Below, in pieces: positions 52,744 to 63,203 of a stretch of 64,000 nt of DNA. Source of the DNA: Cryoendolithus antarcticus. Taxonomy: Eukaryota; Ascomycota; Dothideomycetes; Cladosporiales; Cladosporiaceae. The translations under genes and the position numbers were made by a program. The stretch is taken from contig NAJO01000001.1 of NCBI GenBank assembly GCA_002077065.1, forward strand, positions 1,302,001 through 1,366,000, in the 5' to 3' direction. Numbering within the stretch: the first letter of the stretch is position 1; every line of letters starts with the position of its first letter. The notes below the pieces were generated by a model, which saw only the letters and a program-made list of their open reading frames with translations, was not told where the DNA came from and ran no database searches.

Positions 52744-55107
52744 ATGTTGGGCAAATTCAGGAAGTCTAGCTCGGCACCACCTACGCCCAACCAAAACCCT
52801 GACAACCGAGCAACAACTTCTGGAGCGCAGAAAATTGTATCGACAGGTGATAATGAAGTAAGGACATCCGAAGCGACAAATGATGTCCCCGCTGATGAGC
52901 CGATTGAACAGTGGGACATGGTAGGCGATGACTGGGGCATCATTCCTGATTCTGCGGAAGTACGCAAAGAGAGGCGTGAAGAGGAGAGGCTAACTCGCAG
53001 CACAGCTTCTCTGGTCGGAGACACTGGCGACGCGGCTCAGGGTGCCGATGCTGAGCCTGCCCCATCGCCATCACCCGCTCTTTCCCCGGAAAATCCTATC
53101 CTCGATCAGGGAACGACTGCATCCCTCCCAGCGCCATCTCTCGCGGCTGCCCAAGAAGATCTTCTGCGCAGTGCTGATGAGTATCACGCTGATCCGTTTA
53201 GTGGATTGCACTACGGCGACAGGCACGAATACACACACTGGAATTTCCAGCCGCGAACGCCCCTGTCCTCCACTATGCCCGCACTAGGCTATGGCACCGC
53301 GACCAGGGTCGGTCTTGGTGTCGGGATAGCGCCGATGGGCATCATCGAAACGATCACGGCGCAGAGCGGAGGCCGTTGGCCCGATATGGCGAGTCTACCA
53401 CCGCCACCGCATCTGGGCGAGCAATCGACGCTTACTGAGCTCCCGACTCCGCCTCCGCAGCCCAATGCTGATCTGATAGCGCTATCCGCAGACCCACCCG
53501 TACCGTCAGTGGCCGAGACGATCGATCCTGAAGATTATGTGCCTATCGACCTCCAAGACGCAGATCCCCGCGCTCACAACGAGACGCTAGAAACTCACAT
53601 CCGGCTCTTGCAGACTGAGAACGTGAGTCAGCGACAGGTCATCGAGACGCTGCGACAAGAACTCGAGAGCACGCGGAGAGCGCAGAGAAACCATCTCGGA
53701 GGGCCCGCGAGCCAGCCAGTGAGCACTGTGTTGGCGCCGGCGGAGACTGTGGTGGCCCAAGCCCCGCCGATGCACAGTGCTGTACCGGAGCTCGAGCACG
53801 CAAGCGCAAGGGGGGTGGGTGAAGGTCCACCAATCCCGCCAGTCCCGACTATGGCGTTCAATGAGGAGAGTGTAGATCTGACGCAGCATCTTGATAATGT
53901 GAGAGTGCATATTCAAGCACTGGAGAGGCATGTGCAGCTCAGCCAGACCACGCTGCTGCAGAGGATCGACAGACTGGAGCGAAGCCTGAGCTGGAGAGAG
54001 GACATCGAGGTCGGCAAGCTGATGGCGAAGATTGAAAGGGAGGAAGAAGACGCCGAGAGGAACATGACGGGGAAGTGGTTCGAGGGTACGGGACTTTGGA
54101 CTAGACCTGCTACCCACGCCGTTCCGCGAGCTCCTACGCAACGTGCAGACATCAGGACAGCGACGGACGCCACTCACTATCGCACGCCATCTTCAGCGGA
54201 GAGTTCCGGGCGCCAAACGCCTCCTTCGTCAACGCCCTCCTTTCAGGACGCCGACTCACAGCCAAACCAATGCCTAGAGCTCACGCAGCCGCACAGCTAT
54301 CCGCTAGATCCTCGCATTGCAGACCAGACCTCCAATTCGGGGTATCCAGATGGCCGGCAGACGCTCATCACGGACTACTTCCGTCCACAGAAAGCGGTGT
54401 CGCCAGAGTCTTGCGCGGCTGCTCTAATACAGATGGAGCTGGATCCACAGGACTACGACGATCTGTACGCTCCCGCGTCGCCTCGATCGCATGCGACTGA
54501 CCTGGACCTGCCACATGAGGACTTGACGGACTACACCGAGCTGTATCAAGCCGTGTCGCCAAGAGCTGGAGATCCGGTGCTTAATGAGCGATGGACTTTC
54601 AATGCAATGGCCGCGTCATTCCACCCCGATGCAGCTGCGCACCACCTGCAGAGCCAAGCTTTGTCGGAACCAGGAGAGTGGCTAGGAGAGCCATCGCCTT
54701 CCCAGCTAGACGTCTCTCCTGCGACCGGACAGACCAGCCAACCGCAGCTATCATCGCGAGGAGAGCTCAAAGCTGGGCTTGCAGAAGCTGCTCGAGCCGT
54801 GAGTATACCTGCTGAGTACCTCAACGGCCGCAACAGTGGAAGGCCAGAGGCCCCGAGGACGTTGCCGGCATTTATCGGTGGCGAGCCCTCGCCCCTGAGC
54901 CTCGATGCGATTGCGGCAAGTTGTGCACAGATATCTGTTGCTCCGCAGTCGGCACCTGTGCCTGTGCTAGATCCTTGCAGACAGAGCATTCCAGCTAGTG
55001 TACGTACGGCAAGCCTTTCGCAGAGGGTATCGATCATCCCGTCGGACACCCAGGAAAGGAGGCAGAGGCGGAAGAGGAGGAAGAATGCTGCTGCGTGCGC
55101 CCAGTGA
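52744..55107 (+). CDS. disordered coiled-coil protein, unknown function
   Basis: A single-exon protein of 787 residues from the ATG at 52744. Almost all of it is Pro/Ser/Asp/Gln-rich and predicted disordered from composition. Two short coiled coils are visible, one near residues 275-312 (ETHIRLLQTENVSQRQVIET and what follows) and one near 378-440 (LDNVRVHIQALERHVQLSQT, LLQRIDRLERSL, a Glu/Arg-rich helix). An N-terminal motif EQWDMVGDDWGIIPD near residue 55 is acidic-aromatic and could be a docking peptide. The C-terminus is basic (RRQRRKRRKN) and could be a nuclear or nucleolar signal. No family recognised. It is convergent with the bL19m gene. Confidence 0.78.
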   Translation: MLGKFRKSSSAPPTPNQNPDNRATTSGAQKIVSTGDNEVRTSEATNDVPADEPIEQWDMVGDDWGIIPDSAEVRKERREEERLTRSTASLVGDTGDAAQGADAEPAPSPSPALSPENPILDQGTTASLPAPSLAAAQEDLLRSADEYHADPFSGLHYGDRHEYTHWNFQPRTPLSSTMPALGYGTATRVGLGVGIAPMGIIETITAQSGGRWPDMASLPPPPHLGEQSTLTELPTPPPQPNADLIALSADPPVPSVAETIDPEDYVPIDLQDADPRAHNETLETHIRLLQTENVSQRQVIETLRQELESTRRAQRNHLGGPASQPVSTVLAPAETVVAQAPPMHSAVPELEHASARGVGEGPPIPPVPTMAFNEESVDLTQHLDNVRVHIQALERHVQLSQTTLLQRIDRLERSLSWREDIEVGKLMAKIEREEEDAERNMTGKWFEGTGLWTRPATHAVPRAPTQRADIRTATDATHYRTPSSAESSGRQTPPSSTPSFQDADSQPNQCLELTQPHSYPLDPRIADQTSNSGYPDGRQTLITDYFRPQKAVSPESCAAALIQMELDPQDYDDLYAPASPRSHATDLDLPHEDLTDYTELYQAVSPRAGDPVLNERWTFNAMAASFHPDAAAHHLQSQALSEPGEWLGEPSPSQLDVSPATGQTSQPQLSSRGELKAGLAEAARAVSIPAEYLNGRNSGRPEAPRTLPAFIGGEPSPLSLDAIAASCAQISVAPQSAPVPVLDPCRQSIPASVRTASLSQRVSIIPSDTQERRQRRKRRKNAAACAQ

Positions 55108-55273
55108 TGCAGGGAGAAGCAGTTGCGGGCAGAGTCGTAAGCCAGGGAGGTGGTAGGTCAGGATGGGCGTAGTGATTGCGTGAGATGATGTAGTTGAGTA
55201 TCGCAGTCAGACCTTGATCCCCAAAACTACTCCTCTGTATTCCTGTTCTCGAGCATTTCGCACGCCTATGCGC

Positions 55274-56046
55274 TCAGTTCTTCGACTTCTTCTTTCCCTT
55301 GTTTGCCCCCCCTCCACCGCCCGTTGGCGCGCCTCCTTGTCGCCCTCGCAGATACGTCCGTGTCACACCTTCGACACTCCCAATATCATGCTTCGGCAAC
55401 CTCATATAATACAGCTTCGCCCTCCTCGCCCTTCGTCCTTCCTTCCTCCTCACAACCTCAATCCCACTCACGCCCGGCGAGAAAATCTTGAACCACATCT
55501 CCACAGCGACTCTTGTCAGATTATTGCGCAGCAACACCGCAGTGTCAATGGGGCTATTGCGGGCGCGGATGTTGATGCAGACGCCGCTGAAGGGCTCGCC
55601 GGATTTGAGGCGCACGAGCAGGATGTCGCCTACGCGGGCGCGGTCGGGGTTTAGGGCGGAGAAGAGGCGGCGGCGGAAGGAGGCGGGGTCGAGAGTTGAG
55701 AGTTGCAGGGAAGTGAGGGAGGCGATGGGGTCGGGAACTGCTTTTGCGGTTGAGGGGGGAGGGGGTATGACGGGGATTTTGCGGAGGCCGATCTCGAAGC
55801 CTGGACTGATGTTATCACATGAACGTAGTTGCTGGGCAGATACAGTCAGAGCTCACGATTCTGCTTGATGGCTTGACTAGGTCTGAAGCCTGGTGTTGGT
55901 GGTGGGTAGCGGGTTTGCAGGGAGGGGTAGAGGGACTCCGTTGCGGCGGCGTAGTGGCGGCGGTGTTGGGCTCGCTCGGCGCGGCATTGACGGATTGCTT
56001 GTTTGAGGTTGGCCAATGGCCGTGTGGTCGATGGAGTGACCGACAT
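55274..56046 (-). CDS. img1: mitochondrial ribosomal protein bL19m
   Basis: Two exons on the minus strand, 56046-55857 and 55800-55274, intron 56 nt; 238 residues. The core is the L19 fold: GDILLVRLKSGEPFSGVCIN, TAVLLRNNLTRVAVEMWFKI, SPGVSGIEVV, then the basic helix RRARRAKLYYMRLPKHDIGS, all typical of bL19. The N-terminal 90 residues, rich in Arg/Ser/Gln, include the mitochondrial presequence (MSVTPSTTRPLANLKQAIRQ). The C-terminus is a Gly/Lys tail (KGKKKSKN). In bacteria L19 sits at the interface of the subunits; the mitochondrial form does the same in the mitoribosome. In yeast the gene is IMG1. The start was chosen where the presequence-like segment begins; the frame is open a further 33 codons but without ATG. 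Confidence 0.93.
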
Positions 56047-56192
56047 CGTCGCTGTGTGTATGATATTAGACAGTCCTATGATATTCAATGGTAGAGATGA
56101 AGTCTGCGGAGTTCGGAGGTGACGAGACGACCTCCAATGCGCCAAACGACTCTATCCCAACCATCTACATAGCATAGCCACAGCGCCCCATC

Positions 56193-57375
56193 ATGGCCTC
56201 CATTTGCCCCCGCTGCACTCTCCGCCTCCACCGCGCCGCCCAAGCCGAACTCCGCTCTTCCCTCCGCCCCTTCTCCACCACCTCCGCCCGCCCCAAAGGT
56301 ACCCCCCCTCCCAATCGAACTTCAGCCCATAGCAACTCACCAACCCTTCACAGCCGTGCCATCTTTCGCACAAACGTCCTCCCCCGACCTCGATGCCGTT
56401 CTCCTCACTCTGCGAACCAAGCACATGATCCCCGCTGCCTTGCCCAAACCCACACGAAGGTTAATCTTCCAAACGAAGCACAAACAGACCTTGCTCGATA
56501 ACCCCCAAACGGCTACGCTAGGCGGTGAGGAAATACCGCTGCAATGGATAGAGCGCAGGACTGAGATCCCTGCGAAGCGGAAACTGGTCAAAGAAGCTAT
56601 AACCCTCATGTCCCAAAGTAAAGACGCAGGGGACTGGGCCAATTTACCCGCTCTTCTGCATGGTCTGCAGACTTGCTCCGCGTCGCCGCCGAAGGCAGTG
56701 TTGGTAGAGTTCATCGTCCGCAAAGCTGTAGCGGCAGGGCAGGTTGGGGTGATACTAATGTGCCTCACCTCGCATCGCACGACAGATCTGACGCTCGCGC
56801 GCTACCCGGCGATTACGAGGCTATTAGCACCGGCGGTGCATTCTACGGCGCTGGCTGGCGAGTGGAGCGAAGAGGCGCTTCACAAGGCTCTCACAAAAGC
56901 ACGCACGCTGGGTCTGCTGCTCGAAGATCCCTCGCACCAAAGCCCTCCGGCCTCCAATCTTCCAGACCCGAGGAAGGATCCAGCATTGATTGGCGTCTTC
57001 CTCTCGCTCTCAGCGGCACACACCCATCTGTTCCCCTCCGCCTCGCCCGCCTCGTCCTCCCGCCCAACAGTAGCAGCATACACCACCCGCCTCCTCGCCA
57101 ACCTAGGCCCGCTCGTGCAGCCCCTCAGCTTCGCTCCTCCAACTCACGGACCAGTCTGGGAGATGCTGGAGAGCGTACCGATTTGGCAGGGTCTGGCGCT
57201 CGCGCAGAAAGTGCTAGGTGTCGAGTGTCCGGAACGGGAGAAAGTGGAGAGTATTGTGGCCGACTACGGCGCAGCACTCAGCAATTTAGCTGCAGCACTC
57301 GAAGCCCGAGGAGGCGGCGAGGGCACGTACGGCGGGGAAGCGCTGAAAGTCTGGCAAGGCGCGCTTCGGGTGTGA
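56193..57375 (+). CDS. mitochondrial-targeted protein, unknown function
   Basis: Exons 56193-56298 and 56354-57375, intron 55 nt; 375 residues. The N-terminus (MASICPRCTLRLHRAA...STTSARPK) is a typical fungal mitochondrial presequence with an early CPRC and a final RPK cut-site-like stretch. The mature part starts with DLDAVLLTLRTKHMIPAALP and LQWIERRTEIPAKRKLVKEA and goes on as short helical hairpins (LMSQSKDAGDWANLPALLHG, LVEFIVRKAVAAGQVGVILM), which look like a helical-repeat protein of the PPR or mitoribosome-associated kind. I cannot name it. The gene is divergent from bL19m with only 146 bases between the two start codons, and both products appear mitochondrial, so a shared bidirectional promoter is plausible. 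Confidence 0.83.
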
Positions 57376-58046
57376 GAGCATCAGCACGGTTCAACAGAGG
57401 CAAAAGCACACCCTCCCCCCATCCAAGCAAGCCATGGAGCTACGTATAGCCCGCCACAAAGTACCCGCGAACGACGACACTCGCCGCTTACCAACTTCTG
57501 CGCCAAGCGGCGAAGCACGACACAGCGCAACAGAGTGGCACTCAACGACGCACAAGCTCCGCGCACACACGACGCCAGGACCGACTGGCTTGGCTTCATG
57601 GGAAAGCTCCACGCGCAAGTTCAGCCGCTTCACGAAGGATGCTTGCGGGTCGGAACCCAGCGCAGCGATATGGCGCGCTAGCATGGCGGTAGCGAATGCT
57701 CGGCTTTTGGCATGCGATGGGCTATGAAGGCTACCTGGACAATGGGAGCGAGTCGCACTGCGACCGCCGACGAGGAGGGTCGCACAGATGTCGGGTAGTT
57801 ATGGTGGTGGACTTGGGACAACTGCAGTGCCGTGTGGGTTGGTCAGGCATGTGTGACTGTATAGCAGCGAGCGAGGCTGAGGGGAGCAATTCTTGTACAT
57901 CATATCAAATGTACAATATACATACAGCGGCTAACGATAGTCTTCCGTCTCATGCCCCAAGCTCGTAAGCCAAAGCGATCGACGCCATCCTTATTCCCCA
58001 AAACGCCCTCTGTAATGCACACTACTATCAGCGCCCTGGCGGGCGC
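57376..58046. other. convergent intergenic region
   Basis: Lies between the 3' ends of the mitochondrial protein gene and the DUF3405 gene. Only short low-quality frames; it should hold both polyadenylation regions. Confidence 0.4.
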
Positions 58047-60569
58047 TCAATCTCCTCCCTCGTCCTGTACCACCTTCTTCACCGGGTGCAGTAACATACC
58101 CGGTAGACACATGCGGCCATTGCCGCCGACTCGAGTGACTCCGCCTTCCTCGCCATCCCCATCCCACTGCCCGCCCTCCTTCCCCAGAGCGATCATCTTG
58201 CTCTGGGTCTCGAAGTCTTCACCACTCAAATCCCTGAGTGGACTCCAGTCCTCCTTGTTATCCCCCCACCCCAGCCACCGTCGGTATAATGTCCGCGGGA
58301 AGCGGGAAGCGTAGTACCAGCTCCACCCCGCGAAATTCCACTCCCGATCATGGTTATACACACTATCCTCCCGTTGGCCCCAGGCCGCAGCCTCATCGCC
58401 ATCAGCGTTAAACACCGCATCAGCGTACCAAGCCGGCCAGTGACGGTCAGCCCAGATGGGGTGAGGAGCGTAGACAGCTTTCAGCCCGTGGTGGAGGGCT
58501 ACAGTAGCGGGCCACATTTCCGCTTGCATTGTCCTGCCAACAAGGTTCTCGAGGTGCATGGCGCGGATTTGGCGGCGGGAAAAGCGACTGACGGTGTTGA
58601 TATACACCCTCCTGTCAATGTTGATGAAATCAGGGTGGGTGAAAGAGGGGTCGCCGTCGCCGTTGAAGACTGGATGGATACCGGGGATGAAATTCCAGAT
58701 TTTGTCACGGTATTCCCATTTTGTGTGTACGGGGGAGAAGATGGGGAGGAGCGTGATGAGGTCTGCTTCCTCGCCTACGCCCCAGGAGAAAGCGTCGAGT
58801 TTCTGGTCTGAGACAGGCGGTTTGGGGCCAATGGGGTTCTGGCGGAACTCGTTGAAGGGTTGGGGACCCCAGATTGGGATTCGCGAGGAGTCGTTGCGCC
58901 AGGCGGCTTCGATGGCGTAATCTGTATCGGAGATGAAAGCGGTATAGTTATTACCATGGGCTGAGGGGATGTAGTACCGCGCATTGCGCTCCCAGAGGTA
59001 CTTGCGAGGGGTTTGCAGAGCGAAGGAAGACATGGCGGAGAGGAAGTGGTAGTGGTTCCCCGTGTAGCGTGCGTCGGTCTCCCAGTTCCACACAAAGTCA
59101 AACTCTGTGTGTGTCTCCATAAACCATTGCAGCGGCATAAACTGGTGCCAGTAGACTTGCCAGTCGGTTATGTCCGGGTACCAAGCTTCCATTATGCGCT
59201 CGTTCCACAAAATCGCGATGTCTTGGAGTTCGCGGGGGATGTTTGCGCGCAGGAAGTCGTGGCGGACGGTTTCGGAGTCGAGGTCTGCGCCGTTGTCTTT
59301 GACGTTTACGAAGAGGAAGACGCTGTATTCGCCGCCACTTCGGAGGGAGAGCTCGGTGATCATGGATCGTATAGCAATAATGTCGTTCGGAGTATAGGTG
59401 TAGCCTTCGTAGGCGCGGATCACGACGGCGGTGCGGGTCATTGCTTTTGGTCCACCAGGTGAGGGCGTCTTGTCGTAGTGTGACAAAGGGCGCTGGAAGT
59501 GGTCTGGCGCGGTATTGTTGGTTGCTAGCTCGACGCGTGTCCGTGAGTATGGTGCGAAGCGTTCCTGGTTCTCCATCACACACTCGTCCTGCAGTCGTCC
59601 CCAACCTACGGATTCCCAGGTAGGGTATGGCATTGACCTCTCCCAGTCTTTGGGAACGATGCTGTCGTCCTCGCCGTAGCCGTATGGTCCGTATCGGTGG
59701 TACCTGTCGAAACACGTCTCGGCGTTTACACCAGTCGCCTCAGCGCTGCCAACAAAGACATCCGGAAACCCAGTCGGCAGCGCAGTGAAGGCCCTCACGA
59801 TGTCATCAGCACTCTCGTTCAGCCGCTTTCCCCTCGGTCCGACGCAATGCACATAGTCTCCCTGCCACTCCCTTTTGTACACCCCACTATCATACTCCGG
59901 GTACGGATAATACGGCGCCAACTGCACGCCCCTCTCCTCCTGCAACCTCTCAATCCCATTCTCAGTATAGATCTCGGTGTTCCACTCGAAGCCCTCCCAT
60001 CTTCGCGGATTGTAGTCCTTACCCACATACTCCTCGGCAGACGGCCAGTGTTTCGGGATCGAAGCGGGAGGATGCCAGTCGTGGAGGAGTCCTTGCATCT
60101 GGATATCGATGACCTGCTTCTCGGCGTGAGGCAGGGGCGATGGGGCGTATGTGGCTGAGCTGCTAGATACAGACGCATGCTGAGGTAGTGTTGTGGTTGT
60201 AGAGGCTGAGGTCGAAGCTGAGGATGACGGCGAGGGACTGTGTGTGGGCAGCTCGCTGATTGTGCTCTCCACTTCTGTTCTGGTAGACGTCGCTGCTACG
60301 AAGTCTACGCTGTTGGTCCACTCGTACTCGTCGCCGTGCGCCGCGCTGGTCTGCACAGCAGCAGGTGCCGTCGCCTCTTCAGCCGGTGCCTCTACCTTCC
60401 CCGTCCCCTGATCCTCCTCGTTGCTCGACTTGCTGTAGCCGGGTATCTTGTAGTCCGGCAGGTATCCTTGATACGAAGGCGAAGATGAGAGAAAAGCGAG
60501 GGCGACGATGAAGACGAAGACGGCGAGCAGGGCCAGCCTGCGCGGCGACGTAAAGGCTGAGAGCAGCAT
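58047..60569 (-). CDS. DUF3405 type II membrane protein, putative glycosyltransferase
   Basis: A single-exon protein of 840 residues from the ATG at 60567-60569. Residues 10-28 form the signal anchor (RLALLAVFVFIVALAFLSSS) after a short cytoplasmic stretch; a Ser/Thr/Glu-rich stem runs to about 150. The lumenal DUF3405 domain follows: CFDRYHRYGPYGYGEDD, TAVVIRAYEGYTYTPNDIIA, SLRSGGEYSVFLFVNVKDN, then the acidic core DFVWNWETDARYTGNHYHFL, resembling the DxD-type metal site of glycosyltransferases, and a Trp/Tyr-rich C-terminal half (WNFAGWSWYYASRFPRTLYR). The family is fungus-specific and thought to act in the Golgi or secretory pathway; the reaction is unknown. It is divergent from the METTL25-type gene. 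Confidence 0.92.
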   Translation of the reverse strand: MLLSAFTSPRRLALLAVFVFIVALAFLSSSPSYQGYLPDYKIPGYSKSSNEEDQGTGKVEAPAEEATAPAAVQTSAAHGDEYEWTNSVDFVAATSTRTEVESTISELPTHSPSPSSSASTSASTTTTLPQHASVSSSSATYAPSPLPHAEKQVIDIQMQGLLHDWHPPASIPKHWPSAEEYVGKDYNPRRWEGFEWNTEIYTENGIERLQEERGVQLAPYYPYPEYDSGVYKREWQGDYVHCVGPRGKRLNESADDIVRAFTALPTGFPDVFVGSAEATGVNAETCFDRYHRYGPYGYGEDDSIVPKDWERSMPYPTWESVGWGRLQDECVMENQERFAPYSRTRVELATNNTAPDHFQRPLSHYDKTPSPGGPKAMTRTAVVIRAYEGYTYTPNDIIAIRSMITELSLRSGGEYSVFLFVNVKDNGADLDSETVRHDFLRANIPRELQDIAILWNERIMEAWYPDITDWQVYWHQFMPLQWFMETHTEFDFVWNWETDARYTGNHYHFLSAMSSFALQTPRKYLWERNARYYIPSAHGNNYTAFISDTDYAIEAAWRNDSSRIPIWGPQPFNEFRQNPIGPKPPVSDQKLDAFSWGVGEEADLITLLPIFSPVHTKWEYRDKIWNFIPGIHPVFNGDGDPSFTHPDFINIDRRVYINTVSRFSRRQIRAMHLENLVGRTMQAEMWPATVALHHGLKAVYAPHPIWADRHWPAWYADAVFNADGDEAAAWGQREDSVYNHDREWNFAGWSWYYASRFPRTLYRRWLGWGDNKEDWSPLRDLSGEDFETQSKMIALGKEGGQWDGDGEEGGVTRVGGNGRMCLPGMLLHPVKKVVQDEGGD

Positions 60570-61120
60570 TTTGAGCAGTCAGCCCTCTCAGTGGACTGTT
60601 ATCCGCAGCCTGAGGTATTACAAGATCGCCTACAACGGAATTCGACGATGTTGGACAATCTTGTGAGGGAAAGATGACCCGTGTGTCACTAGGTTATAGC
60701 GACATTACGATAGTATGTACAGGGCGATGCGGATACAACTATGGTAGGACGTGTAGGAGTTGCGCGGCCCATGTGTACTCCCCCTGCTAGTTGCTTCCCG
60801 ACTGATGTTGTGCAGCGGAAGCATGCAGGTACCCGTTGACTTTTTGCTTGAGGCTGTCTAGACCGCGGCATTCGAACCTACTTCGATAGAACAATCATGC
60901 ATCTACCGTAGGGCAGGCTACACGTTCGAGTACAACATCACTCTCTCCTAGTCGCCCCGGGTAAATCAGGCAAACACTGTTCCCGACAGCCACATCGGGT
61001 TCTTGGAATCGGCCCTGTTTCGATCGCGGATGGCTGAATAGGCTTGCATCGATCACCTCTGCATCCAAGCCCTCTCGCCTGAAGACGGTAAAAACTTAGG
61101 TTGAAAGTAGGGATTCTAAG
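60570..61120. other. divergent promoter region
   Basis: Separates the start codons of the DUF3405 gene (minus) and the METTL25-type gene (plus). No ORF of note; a tRNA-B-box-like string near 60868-60880 was rejected. Confidence 0.45.
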
Positions 61121-62986
61121 ATGGCAACACTCGCCCCAGACCCACCTCTTCCCTACTTCCCTCTCTTCGCCTCCCCAGAAGCCTACGTAGACTCACTCCT
61201 GAACTACTTCGCCTCGACTCCTCTCCTCCAGACTCTATGCGGCGGCGTCCATCTCCTAGATTTCTTCACCTCGACTCCTGATCTCTACACTACTCTCCTG
61301 TCACCAACATGGCGAGCCTTCCTCGCCGAGCTGGACATTATGGACTTACTGGACCTATTGATGCGGCAGGATCTGGGCGCATTAGAGGCTGGAGTCGTAT
61401 GGCGAGGCACGTCGGCTACTCTACCCGTCGATCTAGTAGAGTATATTCGCGGAGTCAGAAAGCATGCGCTCGATCGACAGCCCCGACGCACGAACCAATG
61501 CCAGCGAAATCGGAAGTCGGCAAAGTTGACGAGACGAGTAGCTGTGGGTATGAACGTCAAGAAACGGCATGAGGTGTCACTCTTCTCGGCCTACGTAGAT
61601 GAGCTTGCTACAACGCTGTCCGGATCTTCGGTCACTCCAGATGCTTTCTCTCCATGTCCAATGGAATCCAAAGCATCTCGTGATCAGATTCCAGTGATTG
61701 GCTACCTCATCGACTTCGGCTCCGGCCAGAACTATCTCGGCCGCGCGTTGGCAAGCGAACCTTTCAATCGCCATGTCATTGCCATCGAACGCAAAGGGCA
61801 CAATCAGGACAGAGCCGTCAAGTTCGATGTCATGGCGCAGCTGAGGGAGAAGGAAGTGGTGATGCGGAACAAGAAGACTTTCCGCGGAGATGTGGATTCT
61901 GTAAGACCTCCAACAGAACGAGCAGCACTACCTACGCCACCACCGGAACCGAACGAGGGAGCGGCCGAAGTCGTCGCAGCAAGTGTATCAACGCTAGCGA
62001 TAGAAGACGACCCAGCAACGAAGGTTGAGCTGTCCGCCGACGGCAAGGGCAGTGTGCAGTACATCTCCCACGAGATCCAAGACGGCGACCTCAGCGATGT
62101 AATCGCCCAAATCGTCCCTCTACCTGACACGCACATGCACAACGCTGCAAAAGGGACGTCTATAAGCCAGCCACCTGGCAAGACAGCCCAAATGACCATC
62201 TCCCTCCACTCCTGCGGCAACCTCCTGCACCACGCCCTCCGCTCCCTACCCCTAAACCCCTCCATCCGCGCCATAGCCCTAGTAGGCTGCTGCTACAACC
62301 TCCTTACCGAGCGCCTCTCCCCAGCAACTTACAAACTGCCCTCCCTCCGCCCCGCCGCGCACCCTCGGCTGACCAACACGTCCACCTCAGCAGACCCGCA
62401 CGGCTTCCCCATGAGCGTCAGGTTTTGTAGGGAGGATGTGAGGCTCAATATCACGGCTCGGATGATGGCTGTGCAGGCGCCGTGGAATTGGGGGAGGAGG
62501 GATAGTGAGGGGTTCTTTACGAGGCATTTCTATAGGGCGTTGTTGCAGAGGGTGTTTCTTGATGCTGGGGTTGTGGGACAGCCGCAGGGAGGCGAAGCTA
62601 GCCCGCGCGGCCACACGAGCGGGACGCCGATTATTATTGGCAGCTTGCCGAAGAGTGCATACAGCTCCTTCGCCACTTACGCTCGCGCGGCGCTAGGGAA
62701 ACTGAACGATGATGTCGAGCGTGGGGCGATGTTTGCTAAGCTGGCGGAGTCATTGAGTGATGAGAAGCTGGAAGGGTATGAGAAGGACTTTGCGGCAAAG
62801 AAGAAAGAGCTCAGTGTTGTGTGGAGTCTGATGGCTTTCTCGGCTGGTGTTGTGGAAGCGCTCATCGTGGTCGACCGATGGTGCTGGCTTCGAGAACAGC
62901 CTGAGGTGGCGCAGAGTTGGGTAGAGTGTGTGTTTGACCCTGCAATTAGCCCTAGGAATTTCGTCGTTGTTGGGATCAAGAAGTGA
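61121..62986 (+). CDS. METTL25/RRNAD1-type methyltransferase
   Basis: A single-exon protein of 621 residues. The N-terminal 140 residues are helical (YVDSLLNYFASTPLLQTLCG...). After the linker MNVKKRHEVSLFSAYVDEL comes the SAM-binding motif I, YLIDFGSGQNYLGRALA with Asp198, then HVIAIERKGHNQDRA as motif II. A long acidic insert (residues 265-330) precedes TISLHSCGNLLHHALRSL and ALVGCCYNLLTERLSP, signatures of the family (Methyltransf_32). The C-terminal part (FYRALLQRVFLDAG, and VVDRWCWLREQPEVAQSW) is also typical. The family is conserved in eukaryotes; the substrate of the fungal members is not known to me. No targeting signal is obvious. The ATG at 61121 sits directly before the conserved helical start. 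Confidence 0.9.
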   Translation: MATLAPDPPLPYFPLFASPEAYVDSLLNYFASTPLLQTLCGGVHLLDFFTSTPDLYTTLLSPTWRAFLAELDIMDLLDLLMRQDLGALEAGVVWRGTSATLPVDLVEYIRGVRKHALDRQPRRTNQCQRNRKSAKLTRRVAVGMNVKKRHEVSLFSAYVDELATTLSGSSVTPDAFSPCPMESKASRDQIPVIGYLIDFGSGQNYLGRALASEPFNRHVIAIERKGHNQDRAVKFDVMAQLREKEVVMRNKKTFRGDVDSVRPPTERAALPTPPPEPNEGAAEVVAASVSTLAIEDDPATKVELSADGKGSVQYISHEIQDGDLSDVIAQIVPLPDTHMHNAAKGTSISQPPGKTAQMTISLHSCGNLLHHALRSLPLNPSIRAIALVGCCYNLLTERLSPATYKLPSLRPAAHPRLTNTSTSADPHGFPMSVRFCREDVRLNITARMMAVQAPWNWGRRDSEGFFTRHFYRALLQRVFLDAGVVGQPQGGEASPRGHTSGTPIIIGSLPKSAYSSFATYARAALGKLNDDVERGAMFAKLAESLSDEKLEGYEKDFAAKKKELSVVWSLMAFSAGVVEALIVVDRWCWLREQPEVAQSWVECVFDPAISPRNFVVVGIKK

Positions 62987-63203
62987 GCCTTGCTTATATT
63001 GTCCACGTGGCAAATTAAACAAGTACATTGGAGCACACTTTCGACGGAATGATCAAATGCCTACACAAGTTATCATAAACGATCTATCGAACAGAGGCTA
63101 TATACAGCGAAACAGAACACAAGTCAAGGAGATGACATGGGCTTCTGTCCCTTTCGGAATCCTCTCCAGGCTGCCAAGACTTGACCCTATGGCATCCGCC
63201 GCA

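Noticed and set aside
60860..60885. Reverse-strand GGTTCGAAT string resembling a tRNA T loop
   Set aside because: The T stem does not pair and no acceptor stem is found at tRNA distance.
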